DNA of 64,000 nucleotides from Gibbula magus (taxonomy: Eukaryota > Mollusca > Gastropoda > Trochida > Trochidae), in contig OW388289.1 in NCBI GenBank assembly GCA_936450465.1, positions 75,752,593-75,816,592 on the forward strand, written 5' to 3'. Positions within the stretch are counted from its first letter, which is position 1. The number at the start of each line of letters is the position of its first letter. The notes beneath the pieces were generated by a model, which had not been told where the DNA came from, ran no database searches, and saw only the letters and a program-made list of their open reading frames with translations. Made by a program: the position numbers and the translations under genes. Of this stretch, positions 1 through 15,100 are shown one piece after another.

Positions 1-3000
1 AACAATATATATATAATCGATGCTCCTTTAACACGGCGGAACCTAGTAACCAATTAACACGGCGGAACCGAGAAACCAGGAGACAGCTTATAATCGTTTA
101 TTCAAAACGTATGTTCTGCTACCTTGAAATAAATAACTTAAATTATAAAATGTATCCTTTTGAAGATATGACATTTGGAAAAGCTCAGCAAGTGTTTATC
201 AACGATAAAATAAACAAGACCAAACTATTTCATGATTGGTAGGAGCAAAACGTATTATCTTTGTATATACATGTATTCATGAACGTGTAAACATAACAAC
301 TAAGGGTGTGAAGGATTCTATTCTCTTGAGAAGACTTTTTACTGTTCCATATTCATGACATTCAAATACTGCAAAACATTGATTTCTTTTGATACATCCT
401 TTCAAATTATTTACGAATGAGAACAAGAAGACAATAAAATCGTGTTGATATACTTTTCAATAAGTACCATATGTAGAATTGCTTCAATTTTAAGAGGTAT
501 TGTCTATGTTCTAAAATGACTGGTGGCGTCAGATAATTACAATTTTCATGACAAGCACTAGGAATGCATGACATTACAAGATTCTCATTTTTACCGTGTA
601 CATGCTTCCGTTTAACAGATGCTGTGTTTTGTGTATGGAATGTATATGGTTATTGATACTTTTCAAATGATTTGTTGGATAAATGTTACTGACTATGATA
701 ACAATATCAACTCATCCTTTTTAAATGTTATTCCAGAAATATGTCGAGTTAACAAATTCAATTCAATAAGTGATGTTCGATCAAACACTATTTATATAAC
801 GATGTATCAGGAAGTATAGAAGTTCGATCACTATAAGTAATGTGACCTTTGTTGATGAAACGGTTTTCAATAATAAGCAGACTGTTTAGTGCATATTACT
901 CATGCTATGGCAGGGTTAGCGTTATACAAACCATTAAACATTGAACGACTTTCAATCGTTAGAAAAAAGAAATACCCTCACAGGTTAGACTTGAGCAGAG
1001 TAGGTTTTCATGTATGATTCTTTTGACTCGGTAATCTTGCCACAACTTGTTTATGTAGATGAACATACTTGTCATATGAAATGTATGGATTGTACTATAA
1101 TTGAGTTGATCATGGAAATGAAAATCTTCTGTACCCCAAAAAAGAAATTATAAGTGATAAACACTTTTTTTCATGTATATGAGGAGTTTGACTGAAAAAA
1201 TCCAAGTAGTATACGTTTCTGCCCTCTGTTGACAGGCAATGTTACTTCCAAGACTCTGGGTTACTACATGAGAGATAACTTCACTATTCTTTCCTTAATA
1301 GACGCTAACATACATGCTTGTTTATCTCTCCGTTGAAGTACGATTCCATACAAAATCGTTATCATAACTTATCATGAGGGCTAATTAAATAATCATATGA
1401 CATTGGAATCTACGGGAATTAATTAAATAGTCGTTACGGTTACCACGTAAATACGTTTAATTATTCAAGTTAACATTATGACAGCCGACCATGTGAACTT
1501 ATTAGATAAACATGCAACTCGTTTCAAATATAAGGATGACTAGTCAATAGTTATCTTTGATATGTCGAGGAGAAACTTAAGTGATACCTTTATCACTGGG
1601 CACTTTCAGAAGTCCTCGTTGTCACGTAAATAAATAGACGTCTAACTTAATCGATAGTAAACTCCAAGATACAGAGACTCTTGTGTAGACGACAGAACAT
1701 GCATGCTGTATGCATCAGTGGGTATGCAAACTAGCTAATATAGACTCGGGTAGATCAATAGCAAACAGGTGTGGAGATACCCAGGTACCGCAGCACAGTC
1801 AGGTGCGAGGCGCGTACAGACAACACGGATTGTAGCGTGCTGGTAAAATAGGAGACTGCTTTTACCATTGGTGGTATATGCTAGATTTATGGTATATGAC
1901 TTTCTTATGGTGTACTACGTATTTAATGTTCCAGAACGCATTTAAGCTAAGCAGATTTTGTGATTTGTGTGATATATGACATGTCTTATAAAGTTTCCGT
2001 CTGCAGTGTCATATTATCCTGAACGAAAGAAACCTGACATTCTGCGTTCTTAAAGTGTTCTTTATCGGTAGATTGCATTGTTTCGTATTCTGTTTTGGGA
2101 ACTGAGAGCCATATATTGTGAATATAAGGTGAATGTTATAACGATGGCAACACATTCAGAAAGGCAAAGTGTGTGTCTTATATGGAAGATATAAACAGTA
2201 ACAGTATGAATGTAGACAGTATCCATGGGTGTACATATATTGTTGTCTAACGAAGCAACTTCATCATTCACTTTGAGGACCTGCGACCTATCAGAACAGT
2301 TGAATCTTTAAAGCAAGAGTGGTGCAGTTACACATATCGTGGGGTAGGATTATGTTTGAACGACAGTGAACGTCTTAACGTTTTTACAGCTTGTAGTTCA
2401 ATGTGAACCAAGATTATGCGTTACCAGTGGAAATCGTTTGAGGGAAATGTGTATGGCAAATTCGATTCCGTTGTGTTGGACTAACAGCCAAGGTTAACTT
2501 GTCTAACAATCATTGTTCCAAGGATAGCTGTACAATCATGGTAAGTGATTTTATTTATTTAAAGACATAGTATCATATTTTCGAAGCACCAGTACTACAA
2601 AGACATTCATAAGTACCATTCATAACAATATTTTATACATATATTGACTACCTTAGTACTCAGAGAGCTTCGAAAATATTAGCCATTTTGATTTGTATAC
2701 GTCTATTGATCACTAAAGTAACTTGTAAAATTTTAACCTTTTGTAAGGTTAATAGGCAGCTAGTAAATAGAACAGAGACAATTGTTGCCAAAAGACTCAA
2801 AATTCAGGTAATCACTCGTCATGATATCCAAGTATTGATGGAACGGAACACCTCGATTAACCCAAGACGCATATCATATGGTTCTTCTTTCTCATTGGCG
2901 GTCTGTGTACATCAGATACTAACTGCTATTCAAAGAGACCCAACCATATATTTAACTTCAGTAGTTAAATAGTAAACAGTGTAGCAATGCTTTAACAAAG

Positions 3001-3084
3001 GATTTTAAAACAAACGACGGTAAGATTCCTTTAATATGTACAATGCGAATCAGTCCTTGAAAGACAAGTTTTTACCGGAAAAGT
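1..3084. other. gene-free AT-rich stretch
   Basis: I see no conserved reading frame here; open frames are under 100 codons and match no family I know. Near position 30 a short motif (AACACGGCGGAACC) occurs twice about 35 bp apart. A sequence resembling an exon end followed by a good splice donor (ATG then GTAAGTGA) lies at about 2538, and could be an untranslated exon of an unseen transcript. Confidence 0.5.
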
Positions 3085-5830
3085 CATGATGAAACAGATA
3101 CACTGCCAATAAACAAACTGGTGCCAAATGGATATCAATTTACCCACGTGCTTCGTTCTAACAGGCGGGGCGTAGGTGTTGGCCTTGTATATGATGACCG
3201 ACTGAAAATGCGCCGTCTGACTGATATTAGTCACTTCGATTCTTTTGAGCTCCTGCCGATTCAATTTTCAACTGAAAATCAATGTTTAAATGTTGTAGTG
3301 CTGTACAGACCACCAAGTTCTGGCACCGTATTCTTTGATGAGTTTACTGCACTTTTGGAAACAGTAAGTGGAAAACTACTTGTGTGTGGGGACTTCAATT
3401 TTCACATTGACATTCCTGAAGATGCTAATGCAAAACGGCTGTTCGACGTATTATACACACATGGTCTTGCTCAAGTTGTGGATCAACCAACCCACTCTGG
3501 AGGTCATATTTTAGATCTTGTGATTGTCCGCGATCAAGAGCTGGACACAAATAATATTGCATATGACCACTCAGTCAAGTTGGATCATACATGTGTCATC
3601 TTTAAGGTGAACATCAGAGTCAAGAAAAGATCAAGGAAGGTTGTCCGGTACCGGAAATGGAAAGGCGTTGATGATAAATCTCTCGGAGAGGATATCACAA
3701 AGGCCTGTGTTTGTTATCATGACATGCCTGTTTCTGATGCTGTGGACATGTATGATTCACAACTGCGACAGCTAGCTGACCAGTATGCACCTGTCAAAAC
3801 CTGTACCATCACCTCGCATCCTGAGACTCCGTGGTATAACGATACAATCCGTGCTGCAAAGAGGCAGAGGAGGAGGCTAGAGCGTCATCATAGGAGAACT
3901 AAACTGACCATGCAAACAGATACATAGAGAACACTGTAATGTATTAACATCTGTGATTGAGGCTGCCAAATCAGACTTTTATAAAGATGCCGTTAACACA
4001 GCCACTGGACAGAAATAGGTATTTAAGATTGCCAACAGAAAACTGTTTAAGAAGAACTTTATTGTTCTCCCATCTCACTCCTTTAATGATGAACTTGCAA
4101 TTCGGTTTCTTTACCGAAAAGATCAACATCATAAGACAATCATTCCAAGATCATCGGGATACCATGGGTGACCAATCGATCACAAGTTTTCTTCCTTTTT
4201 CCTCCTTTAGACCTGTGACAGAAGTTGAAATGCTCAAACTTGTCTCCAAATGTCCGGCAAAATCATGCTCGCTTGACCCTCTTCCAACGTGGCTTTTGAA
4301 AGAAACCATTGATTCTTTAGTTCCAATCTGGACATCCATCACAAACAGCTCACTCAGCCAAGGTGTCATGTCTGATCAACTGAAAACAGCAAGTGTTACT
4401 CCTCTCATAAAGAAGATGAATCTTGATCAAGAAGTGCAAAAAAATTACCGGCCAATTTCGAATCTAACTTTAATCTTGAAACTGATTGAACGTGTTGTTG
4501 CTTCTCAATTCAGAGAACACATGGGCAGAAATGGATTATATGAAGAATGTCAGTCCGCTTATCGCTCCTTCCACAGTACGGAGACAGCACTACTCAAGGT
4601 TCAGAACGACATCTTACGAGACATTGACAATGATGGACCTCTCAGTTGCTTTTGACACTGTTGACCATTCTGTGCTTCTAACCATCCTTGAAAACAGGTT
4701 CAACGTCAAAGATCTGTCCTTGAGGTGGTTCATCTCGTACTTAATTGACCGGAAGCAGTCAGTTGTTATCAAGGGTGCAAAGTTGGAAGCAACATGCTTG
4801 AAGTTTGCATTCCCTCAGGGTTCAGTCCTAGGTCCTCTCATTTTCACGTGCTACACATCACGTCTTAGTGATTTTGTGAGGTCCTTCAACCTGAGTATGC
4901 ATCTTTATGCAGATAGCACGCAAGTCTACTTTTCATTCAAACCATTGCAAGAATCTTCCACCAGTTTCTCCTTTTCAAGAGTAGAAGAATGTGTCAAATG
5001 TATAAAAGGATGGATGTCATCAAATTATCTCAAACTTAATGATGATGCGACTGAGTTGATTGTATTTTATCCTCCTCGACTGAAGAAGAAACTTCTGCTT
5101 CCAACATTTCACATTGGTGACTCTGATATACCTCCTCAACCACAGGTTCGCAATCTTGGTATTGTGTTCGACCTCAGCATGGAACCCCACGTTCGCAATG
5201 TTTGCAGACATATTTTCATCTGCGCAACATTAGTTTGATCCGTCGATACCTAGATGTGAAATCGTCACAAGCCCTAGTCCAAGCATATGTAACATCCCGC
5301 TTGGACTACTGTAACTCTTTACTGGTTGGTGTGTCTAAATAAATCATGTACATGATACAGAAAGTACAGAACTCAGCTGCACGACTGATCTTCCAAACCA
5401 AAAGGAATGAGCACATATCACCATCCCTGAAAGCTCTACACTGGCTGCCCTTACGATTCAGAATAGACTACAAAATCCTTCTACTTGTTTTTAAGTGTTT
5501 AAACAATTTGGCCCAAAAATACCTTTCGGATCTCCTTTCACTCTATCAATTTGCCAGACCACTTCGTTCAAGTGACCAGACCCTGCTGCTAATTCCACAG
5601 ACAAGAAGTCATATGGAGACCGATCATTCTCCAGAACTGGACCTTTCCTCTGGAATAGTCTACCATCCAGTCTTAGATCTGAACCTGAATTGTCAAGCTA
5701 CAAGACCCAACTCAAAACATACTTGTTCACTTGCGCATATATGTAAATAGGACCCAGACAGCGCTTTTGAGCAATTCTATTGGACAAAAAGCGCTATACA
5801 AATGTTTATATGTATGTATGTATGTGTATA
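3085..5830 (+). mobile_element. 5'-truncated, inactivated LINE of the CR1/L2-like group
   Basis: A non-LTR retrotransposon remnant whose intact form would nick DNA and reverse transcribe its RNA at the target. 3085-3927 encodes an apurinic-type endonuclease (VLYRPPSS, LLVCGDFNFH, a PTHSGGHILDLV block and LDHTCV in the SDH position). After frame breaks, 3957-4655 carries the first reverse transcriptase block (NYRPISNLT). 4634-5238 carries AFDTVDHSVLL and the active-site box, and 5346-5750 the C-terminal ALHWLPLRFRIDYKILLL block typical of CR1/L2/Nimb-like elements. The active-site box reads YADS instead of YADD, so a catalytic aspartate is lost. The 3' end has AGCGCTATACAAA followed by a TATG-type tail. 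At least three frame breaks show it cannot be expressed as one protein. Group assignment within CR1/L2 is by eye. Confidence 0.88.
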
Positions 5831-6010
5831 TGCGTGGCGACGTGATTCTGATGATTGCACTTGTGTTTGTCTTATAGTCACAATTCATATTACTTGTAAG
5901 CATGTATGAAATAGTTTATATATTGTATGCTTTGGAAGTAAAATGCGAGAAGGGACGCAATAGTTAAACGATAAAGATTAACACTCCTTCATATTTTTAT
6001 CTATCAATAT

Positions 6011-6140
<130 letters not shown>

Positions 6141-6156
6141 GAGAGAAGAAACAGCG

Positions 6157-9100
6157 ATGTTGTCAAGACTCAACACACGGACCAAGAACATCAGGAACGT
6201 CTGTATGGTAGGCCACGTGGGACAAGGTAAGACGACTATAGCAACGCAGATGATACAGTACGCCAAGAGGAAACACAGTGACGGGGGGCGACGACGTGGG
6301 GACGACGATGACGATCTCTCTATATACGACGACGATGGCGAGAGCGATGACGATTCAGGGGAGAAGAACGATGAAAGGAAGACTATGTAAGCACATACCA
6401 TTTTCCTTTGTTCTTTTGATGAAATAAGATGATGATGATGATGGGGATGATGATGATGGTGATGATGATGATGATGATATGGTATCGATCTTACCTCTTA
6501 AATGGTAAAGAATCGATGAAGATGTTAGTTATTTAGAGTACAATATGCGGTATACTGTGCCGTGGAATGGCACAATGTATGGTATGCTGCAGTATAGTCA
6601 TCACATTACTCATACCACGTAGGGTCTTTGTTGACTTTTAAAAAAGCTTGGCACATATGAAGTACCAAATACCTGTATGTACTTGTAAATTTGTTCTTCA
6701 CTTGTATTAAAAATACATGTATTACAACATTTTTCAAAGTAACACTGCATATTATTGGTAAACATTGTCAGATTCGAGAGTACACCAACATGCTCTGTTC
6801 TATTATCACGGAGTGATTTATCTCTTCCTTGTCCAACATGCATTATTATACTAAACAAAACACCAGCTTAACCATCAGGGAGAGAGAGAGATCGATTATT
6901 CCCGACAATCGATGACACACAAAGAGAAAGCTTTCGACTCTAAATAGCCAGTTGTTTAGCATCCTGTTAATGCACCATTGTGTTTACCCTTTTCTATCAG
7001 ATTCAATCAGGTCGTGATGTGAATGTTCACACAACGCGATACTCGCTGTGTTATTTTTCAATAGAAAGACTAAAATCATCAAACTAGTCGGATGCTAATT
7101 CACTGTGACATCTTGTGACAACACTCCTCATGTTTGTTTTAAGAATAAAAAGGTCAACAATTAATTGTTCTGTTTGTCTTCCCTTGTGTTTGCCTAATAT
7201 GAATATTTCGATATTATTTTAATATATAAACATGGTGACAGTGGCTAAGTGTATCTGCAAACCAGACATATCTCTTCCAGTTATTTATTTTATTGATATA
7301 CCCTATTGGTTGTTTCATGTCATTGTAGTCTTTGTTTTTTTCTTTATTTGAATAATCGATATCGTTAGTATTCATAAAAAATATTAGTTGGTTCATGCCA
7401 TATTGTTGTTTTTACTGTCAGTATTTCCAGTAATTATGCCACAGCAAATAAATCAGCTAAGCAAACTCCAAAAACAAACTATCCGTCGTCAATTTGCTTC
7501 AACTAATTGGTAACTGAAACTTGAAAATTGAATTAATGAGAGTACAAATTATACATCACCTGAATAACCGGTTGCACTAATCATTTATGCAAGCTGTCTG
7601 CAGAAAAACTTCCGATTTCATATGTATTTCCTTTCAGTTTCAATCCGATACAACAAGAAAAAACGTTTTATCTATTATTTCAGATTCAAACATTGTTCAT
7701 GTTTACTCACTTGTTAGATGCTTTCAATGTTCTAGATTTACGAGTTTCAAGTACGAGATCACCGAAGAAGATCTCTCCGTGGTCTCGGAGTGTAAGGATA
7801 ACGTGCGAGACTTCCTCATCACACTCATCGACCCTGCTGGTCACGTGGACAACGACTCAGAAGTCACTTCCGGTCTGAGAGTCACTGATGGATGTATCGT
7901 TATTGCGGACTGTGTTACAGGTTGATAATGAAACACTTTTTTTTTTATGGATATACAACTTCTTTATTCTGTATAGACGACATTTCGAAATAAAATAATG
8001 ACAATAGCGCTTCCAAGCAAGTGATGACAGGTTATTGGCGGTTATTGCAATTGTTGATAGGATTTTGCAAGTGTTGACAGGTTGTTGAAGTGTTGACAGG
8101 TTGTTGCAAGTGATGAAAGGTTATGTATTAGGTTAGGTCTGAAGGTGATTTATAATATCAACTTCTAAATGTTAATTCAATAAGAATCAACCATTTTATT
8201 CGACTAAGTGTGAAGTCTCGAACTCTATAGTTTACTGAATTTCATTGTTATTTTTTTTTAAAAATATGCCAACTAAAAGCATATTAATTGTTCATCTGTT
8301 CAGCAAATATTGCAGTTCTGATATCACCTGGTGATAGTTAACTCAGATGTTCACCTTAGCCTAGAGTCGATACATTACTGGAATTTATTCAGGATACAAC
8401 CCTGAGTAGAGGACAGGGTAACACAACGTCTATACCCTCTCTCCACCAGGTGTTGGACACACGACTGAGCAGTTGATGCGCCACGCCTTCTCAGAACACA
8501 CGTGTCCGGTACTGCTGCTGAACCGCCTGGATGTGTCTATAGACGTCCTGGAGCTGACAGCCGAACATCTCTACTCGGTCCTGGAGCGTGCCGTCTGGAC
8601 GTACAACAAGATTGTAGATATATACGGCATAGCCGAGTATAAGGTAAAGTACCATGCCACACTCCGGCAGATGGTAGATATAGTGAGGCGTTGGTTGGAT
8701 CACAATATAATCGTGAGCAATGACAGTTGCAACCGCAACTGCAATTGGAAATGGTCATCCTTTCAAAAGGGTTTCACTGAGAAGGTTCCTTAACTAAGTA
8801 AACAGTCTTCCTGAATAAGGGAGGAAGAAGGTACGTGAGCAATGGTCTGTGGTTTGGTTTACAACTCATGGCAAAGGTCATTCGTTTCCTTATCGATATA
8901 AGTCATACATTTACGTATGAGTTCAGTGATATTACAAAAGACGTGATTGTCTAAATGGACACCCGATTATGATTAGCACTTATTATTTAATTTAATTAAC
9001 TCTGTGTTACGCAGGAAAAGGAGTTTCAAATTATAAACATTTACACCTGAAGAACAAGGCATACCTAGTAGCGTACACCGGCTAATGGTTACATCACACG

Positions 9101-12100
9101 ACTTCCATTCCCCAGGTAGATCCAGGGAAAGGGTTCGTAGCGTTCGGTTCTGCTAGAGATGAGTGGGCCTTTTCTCTCAATGACTTCGCAAGATTGTATA
9201 CGACCAAGTTCAACATCGAGTTCTCGACAATCAGAGAGAAACTATGGGGAGATAACTTCTTCAACCACAGAGAAAAGAAGTGGGAGGCGAAAGAAGGCCG
9301 GAAATCAACCCGGGGCTTCTTGGAGTTTGTACTTGAACCGATTTATAAGGTATGAGTTTGACGGCATTCACATGGCTCATAGATGACAGTTATCACGTAA
9401 GCATAATTCCACGACTATTTGACTGGTCGAGTGCTGCTCACATGACTGTCGACAAAATTAATATTGATTTAACCCAAACTTTATTGAAATAACATCGAAC
9501 ATAACATGAGTACATCGCCGCGTCTTTGATATGAGTGCTGCTCCGTGAGGGTAATGTTTTGTGCCCTTGATTGTGATCTTCCACCTTCCTTATGTCACTT
9601 GAATATGTTTTAAGCTGCTAAATGATTTCTCACCTAAGTTAAACCCTGCATGGTGACACACAGTCCAAAATGTAATGTTTAGAGCCAAGTTTTAAGGCCT
9701 TTACATGCGCTAAGCAACAACAACCCCAATCATCTAACGGTTTTGGTATGACAGATAAGGACAGGATACGAACTCCATCCTTCAGACTAGTTCCGGTTCC
9801 GGTTTCTTACCGTACGTTTTACTAACTGAGCTACTTCCCCAGATCGTAAATATGTAAAAAAAATGGTAAACAACTCTAACGCTTCATACGCCAGATTGTA
9901 TTTTTGAACTGTATATGTTTGTCTATCATATGCAACTCCAATATTGCATTCCTTCACCTGTCCAGGTGTATCACGTATGTAAGTACCAGGACAGAAGCAG
10001 TGTGTTCCGCTTCGCTGAGGCTATGGACTTCCCCTTCTCTACCACAGAGGAACAGGCCAGAAGGGGCGACTTCACCCGGGTTAGTTTATAATGATAATTA
10101 TAGCTCACTTTTATATGAATATCATGCTCAAAGCGCTGAAAATAATAAATTTTCTTATATAAATTGCTATGTTAATATAATTAAATGATATCTATCTTTC
10201 TTTTAATGGCAAGCTTGATTGATTAAATCTTTTTGACAAGCTAAGTTTGAATTCTCTTATCGTTAAAGCAAACTAAAACCAATATTGATATATTTTTAAT
10301 ACGTGATGTCATTTCTTGAAATATTGTTTCATTACTTGAAATGAAATGATTTTTAATACTTGTCTTCGCTCATTAGGAACTGGATATGATGTTGCTTTTA
10401 TATTCATTCTCTATTTCATTGGAATCAATAACCAATGCGTGCTTATCTTGTTTGCCGAGACTCCATCAAGCAGTTGTTGTTTATGTACGTGGCTGAAGAC
10501 AGTTCATGAACAAAAACTGTTGACATTCCCTGTAGACGAACGTGCAACTGATTCTATAATCATCCTTGTGAATGGCCAAGCATAGTTTGCAACAAATGCA
10601 CATTCGTGTAATTTACAATGCATAAGGAGCCGTGGAGTCGTTGGAAAACATGCCTCTCCTAGTCAACCCTCTCCACATTTGTGGGTCCGTCAGTGTATAT
10701 CCTACGATTATTTATCATTTGATGTTTAGTGTCATTATCAACACAACGTAACATCTGCCTATTTCAACTGCTGATGGAGTAGTTCTCGTGGCCCTCTTTC
10801 CTTCAATCTTCATCAACACCAGAATGACGTTGATTCTATTGATAATACCATATTTCTGATCCAGTTGTTGATGAGGAAGTTTCTGCCCCTGGGTCGGGCC
10901 CTGCTGAACATGACGGTGTTTCATCTCCCCTCCCCCGTCTCCACCCAGGCGAGGAAGACGGTGCAGATCTACGAGGGTGACTCCATAGACCAAGGCGGAT
11001 GGGGTGAGGATGAATAGTCTCACGTGATCGTTTATGTGCAAGCCCTTAATTCTCATTGTATGAAACCAAAGTCTTCAACTTCATTACAGGACAAGTTTTA
11101 CTTATATAGGCTATTAATCCTGAATGATTCGTTCTAAAAGTCTTCTTTTAAACTATGTGACAACTGTTCGTAATGTGTTCAACATTTTGGATCAAACAGA
11201 ACCAGTAGAAAACTGAAATGAGGACAGTTTAAACTTTATTATGTGACGTAATTACTTACTTACACGTGCAATCCATTCAGATATAAGCATATGAACAGTT
11301 CCCACATACCATGTACAGGTATGAAGAAGTGCGATCCCAGTGCTGGACTAATGATGTACGTGTCTCGTCTGATTCCCTCCTCCGACCGGGGCCGACTGTA
11401 CGCGGTGGGGAGAGTGTTCGCGGGGACCGTGTCCCGGGGTCTCGGGGTCTGTGTCAGAGGTCCTTCTGGGTCCCCCGGGGACAAGGGTCAGGCGACTAAG
11501 GAGTATGAGGACGGGACCATCACCAGGTACCCGCAATATGAAGTTAAAGCTAGCTAATTCCGAAACGTTTGTAGCACTACGGTCTACATGTATTAAGCTC
11601 ATTCCCAAAACAATAAGGTGAGACATATCCTGAGCAACGGAACTTTACAGATTTGAGTCGAGGGAAATATATAATATAATTTTAATGACATTAAGTCGAG
11701 ATACGCATACCAATCAAACCATTTTCATTGAAAACTATAAATTAGTGATTTATCTTAGGATACAGATTGTAGGTTGTTATACGATTGAGCAAGTGAGCGA
11801 GTGCACAACTCTTACAAATAATACTCTGACGTTGGACATGAATAGTAATCAGCTGAAATGCGTGTCTATTCAATCAATCGTTTCCCACCTATATTCCAGT
11901 GTGTACATGTTCCTGAACGGAGAGCCTGTGGAGATGGACACAGTGCCTTGTGGTAACGTGTGTGCTGTGTCAGGTATAGACAAACTCATCGTCAAGACAG
12001 CCACTGTCACCACTGTACCTAAAGCACAGAATATTAGGGTGGGTTCATGTATATAGATAAACTTTACCAATTCTACAGGTCGATCATTTAAGTATAAAAT

Positions 12101-15100
12101 GACAAAAGTTAATGGATGGCCAACTTCTTTCACCACAACAGTGTGTCCAAAACATAAAAGAAGTATACATAATATATAATTTACAAAGAAATCTCACTGT
12201 AACAAGAGTCTTAAGAAGACGACATATCCTTTTTGAAGCTAGATTTATCAGTGTTGACTGTGTTACAGCCGATAACGTACAGTGTGAAGACGGTGGTGAG
12301 TATGAGCGTGGCACCACGGAACCCCAAGGATCTCCAGTCTGTCATGGAGGGACTCAAGCATCTACAGAGGCTGGACACCAGGCTGGAGGTAACCACCCTC
12401 GCTCTCCGGGGACACTCATCCTAGAGCTTCGCAATTTAAAAAATCATAATGCACGTGTATACCTTGCAATTATAAAGGTCCAACAAGTCATAAATCGCCC
12501 TGTCTCCATTACTGGTGGATATAAACCTTGCTGTATTTCGTTACCTTTGATGTGCTAGCAGTGCATTCAGTTGTCATGCGCTGCTACCTGGCATAGATAA
12601 TATATCTGCTACGCTAGAATAGAACATATATCGAAAATAGGCTTAAATTAGCCGGCGATGGAGACGAGCGCGATGTATGCCTTATCAGAGAAGTTGGTAA
12701 AGACCCCAAGTCGAAGTGTTGGTTCAAACTGAATGCAAGCTGTTTAAGGTATAGCCCTCTGTTCTCTCATATATTTCGGAGGAGGGGCACGTTTACTCGT
12801 AAATGATTAGCACTGGTGTTATTAGGACCTTGTATTATTGTATACAGTTTACTAAAGTGCTATTTACCACTGGACCAAGTTACAGTATACCATTTACAAG
12901 TATTTAAAGTGTCAACCATCATATAATTATCTTTTCTCGTGCAACCCAGCTCCAGATGACGAAGGTTGGCGAGCTGTATATCTGGGGCGTGAACGAGCAG
13001 CACCTGACTGACTGTCTCAGCACCCTGGGCAATATCCTGGGACGGGTGGAGATCAAGACTAGAGGTCCATTCCTTCCCTACAGGGAGACGGTCGTGTCAT
13101 CGTCAGAGACCTGTGGCCTGAAGACACCTAATGGCAGGAACGAAATCTGCATTGATTGTATTAGTTTACCGGCGGGGTGCCTTAAAGATATAGACACGGT
13201 GAGAATGTCAATGAGTGAAGAATAAGAACGTGTTTAATTAATAATTGATATTAAATATGAATAATTGATATTGATTATTTATATTAAAATAATTATCTTA
13301 TCTTATGTCTGGTTTACCCGCGGAGATAGATGATGTTAGTAGATACCACGGCTACCAAGTAAATCTTTATTATCCACAGGAGTTTAAATATGGTATTCGA
13401 AGATATGTGTCAGATATTATGTTTATTACATCACCTAACTTATGCAACGGTTCGTAAGTGACATTAATTTTGTCCAGATCACCTCTTATGTCGACATAAC
13501 ATTACTACAAGCCGTTATAAGAAGACAATGTTTAATGAAAGTGTCATTTCGCTGCGTAAAATAACATATTATCCTATTCAGTGAATAAAAAAATATTTTA
13601 TAACCTTTAACTGCTGTATTAAACCTTTACAAATATGATTATGCGCGTTATAACCAATTATATCATTGAGACTGATTTAGCTTTGACAAGCGGTTGCATG
13701 TCTATAATGTCGATTGTAATTATCTGCATGTGATGCCATAAAGTTAATGAGTGATGTTTTTAATTAACTAACGTAAAATACGAATAAACGAATAAATTAA
13801 TTTTTAAAAAACCACACGATGCTAAGGAGATAAAAAAACACACTGTGATCATTTATTAACTTCACCATACGCATGTCCTGTTGCCCTAAGTCGATAATAA
13901 AACACTATTCAAGGTTTATTGATGTCTTGGCATAAGTCAATTTAATTAAACTGATGACATAATCAAATTACCCCCCGGGTACATGAACGCGGTCTGCTTG
14001 TAAGACATCACTCGATGAAGAGCGAGTTCAGGTACGAGTATATCGACATGTACTTGTACAGGTCTCCCTCCTTATCAACTAGAGTGGTTCAATATCATCT
14101 ACCTGTTACAACGATTATTATATAAGAGACATACTGTGAATATATATATAATAATCCATAATTTTCTTCAGCAACATGTTAAATAAATTAAACACATTCA
14201 TTGAATATCACTCCTCAGAAAATATTTTGATTATTCATAATCAATTGAGCGTTTGCTACATTGATCTTATCCTTCTTAATGATATTTGTAAATTATTAAT
14301 ATCATTATCATTCATCTCTGATATTGAGTACCTAAAGTAAATCGTTCCAGATAACCCAATAATAAAATCCAATGTTACGTGGAATAATAAAAGAGAGACG
14401 GCGTTTGGGACAAGATTGTGGAAATTAATATACAATTAAAATCAATTTACAAGATATATACGTACATACGGATACAAAAATGAATTTATCAATAACAATG
14501 TATATTCGAAATGTAAGATTATGTATCGTATACTTGAAATTCAATATGTTCTGTGTAAATTTCCTTAATATCAGTATTAACAAATATATGAAACCAGCAT
14601 GGAAAAAGCTTTGATAGGAACCGAATCCCAATTTGATATGATGGAAAACAATCCATTGTCAATCATGAGTTCATTCTCCTCCCACTGATGATATTCCTTT
14701 ATGGTTTTATAACTCATGATAGAACATTTGAAGGGAGTGACCTATGTGGGAAGAGAATGCCATGCATGTGTTTTGTGAAACACAAAATGATGTAACGTAT
14801 ACTAACAGGGCAAGGTGTACGCCTACCAAGACGCCACGAAACGCTCGGAGTACCTGGAGAAAGAGTACAAGACAGACGCAACCTGGGGCAGGAAGATCTG
14901 GTGTTTCGGGCCGGACGGAAAGGGACCCAATATGCTGATAGACTGTGTTGACGGGGAGTCGCACCAGTCTATAGAGGAGATTGAGCCTATACTCATTGCT
15001 GGCTTTCAGTGGGCTTCCAGGAAGGTAGGTAAAAGATAGATGCCATCGGCTACACCATGTCGAGTGAGATGTGAGATGTTAGCTGTAACCACCCCCTTCC

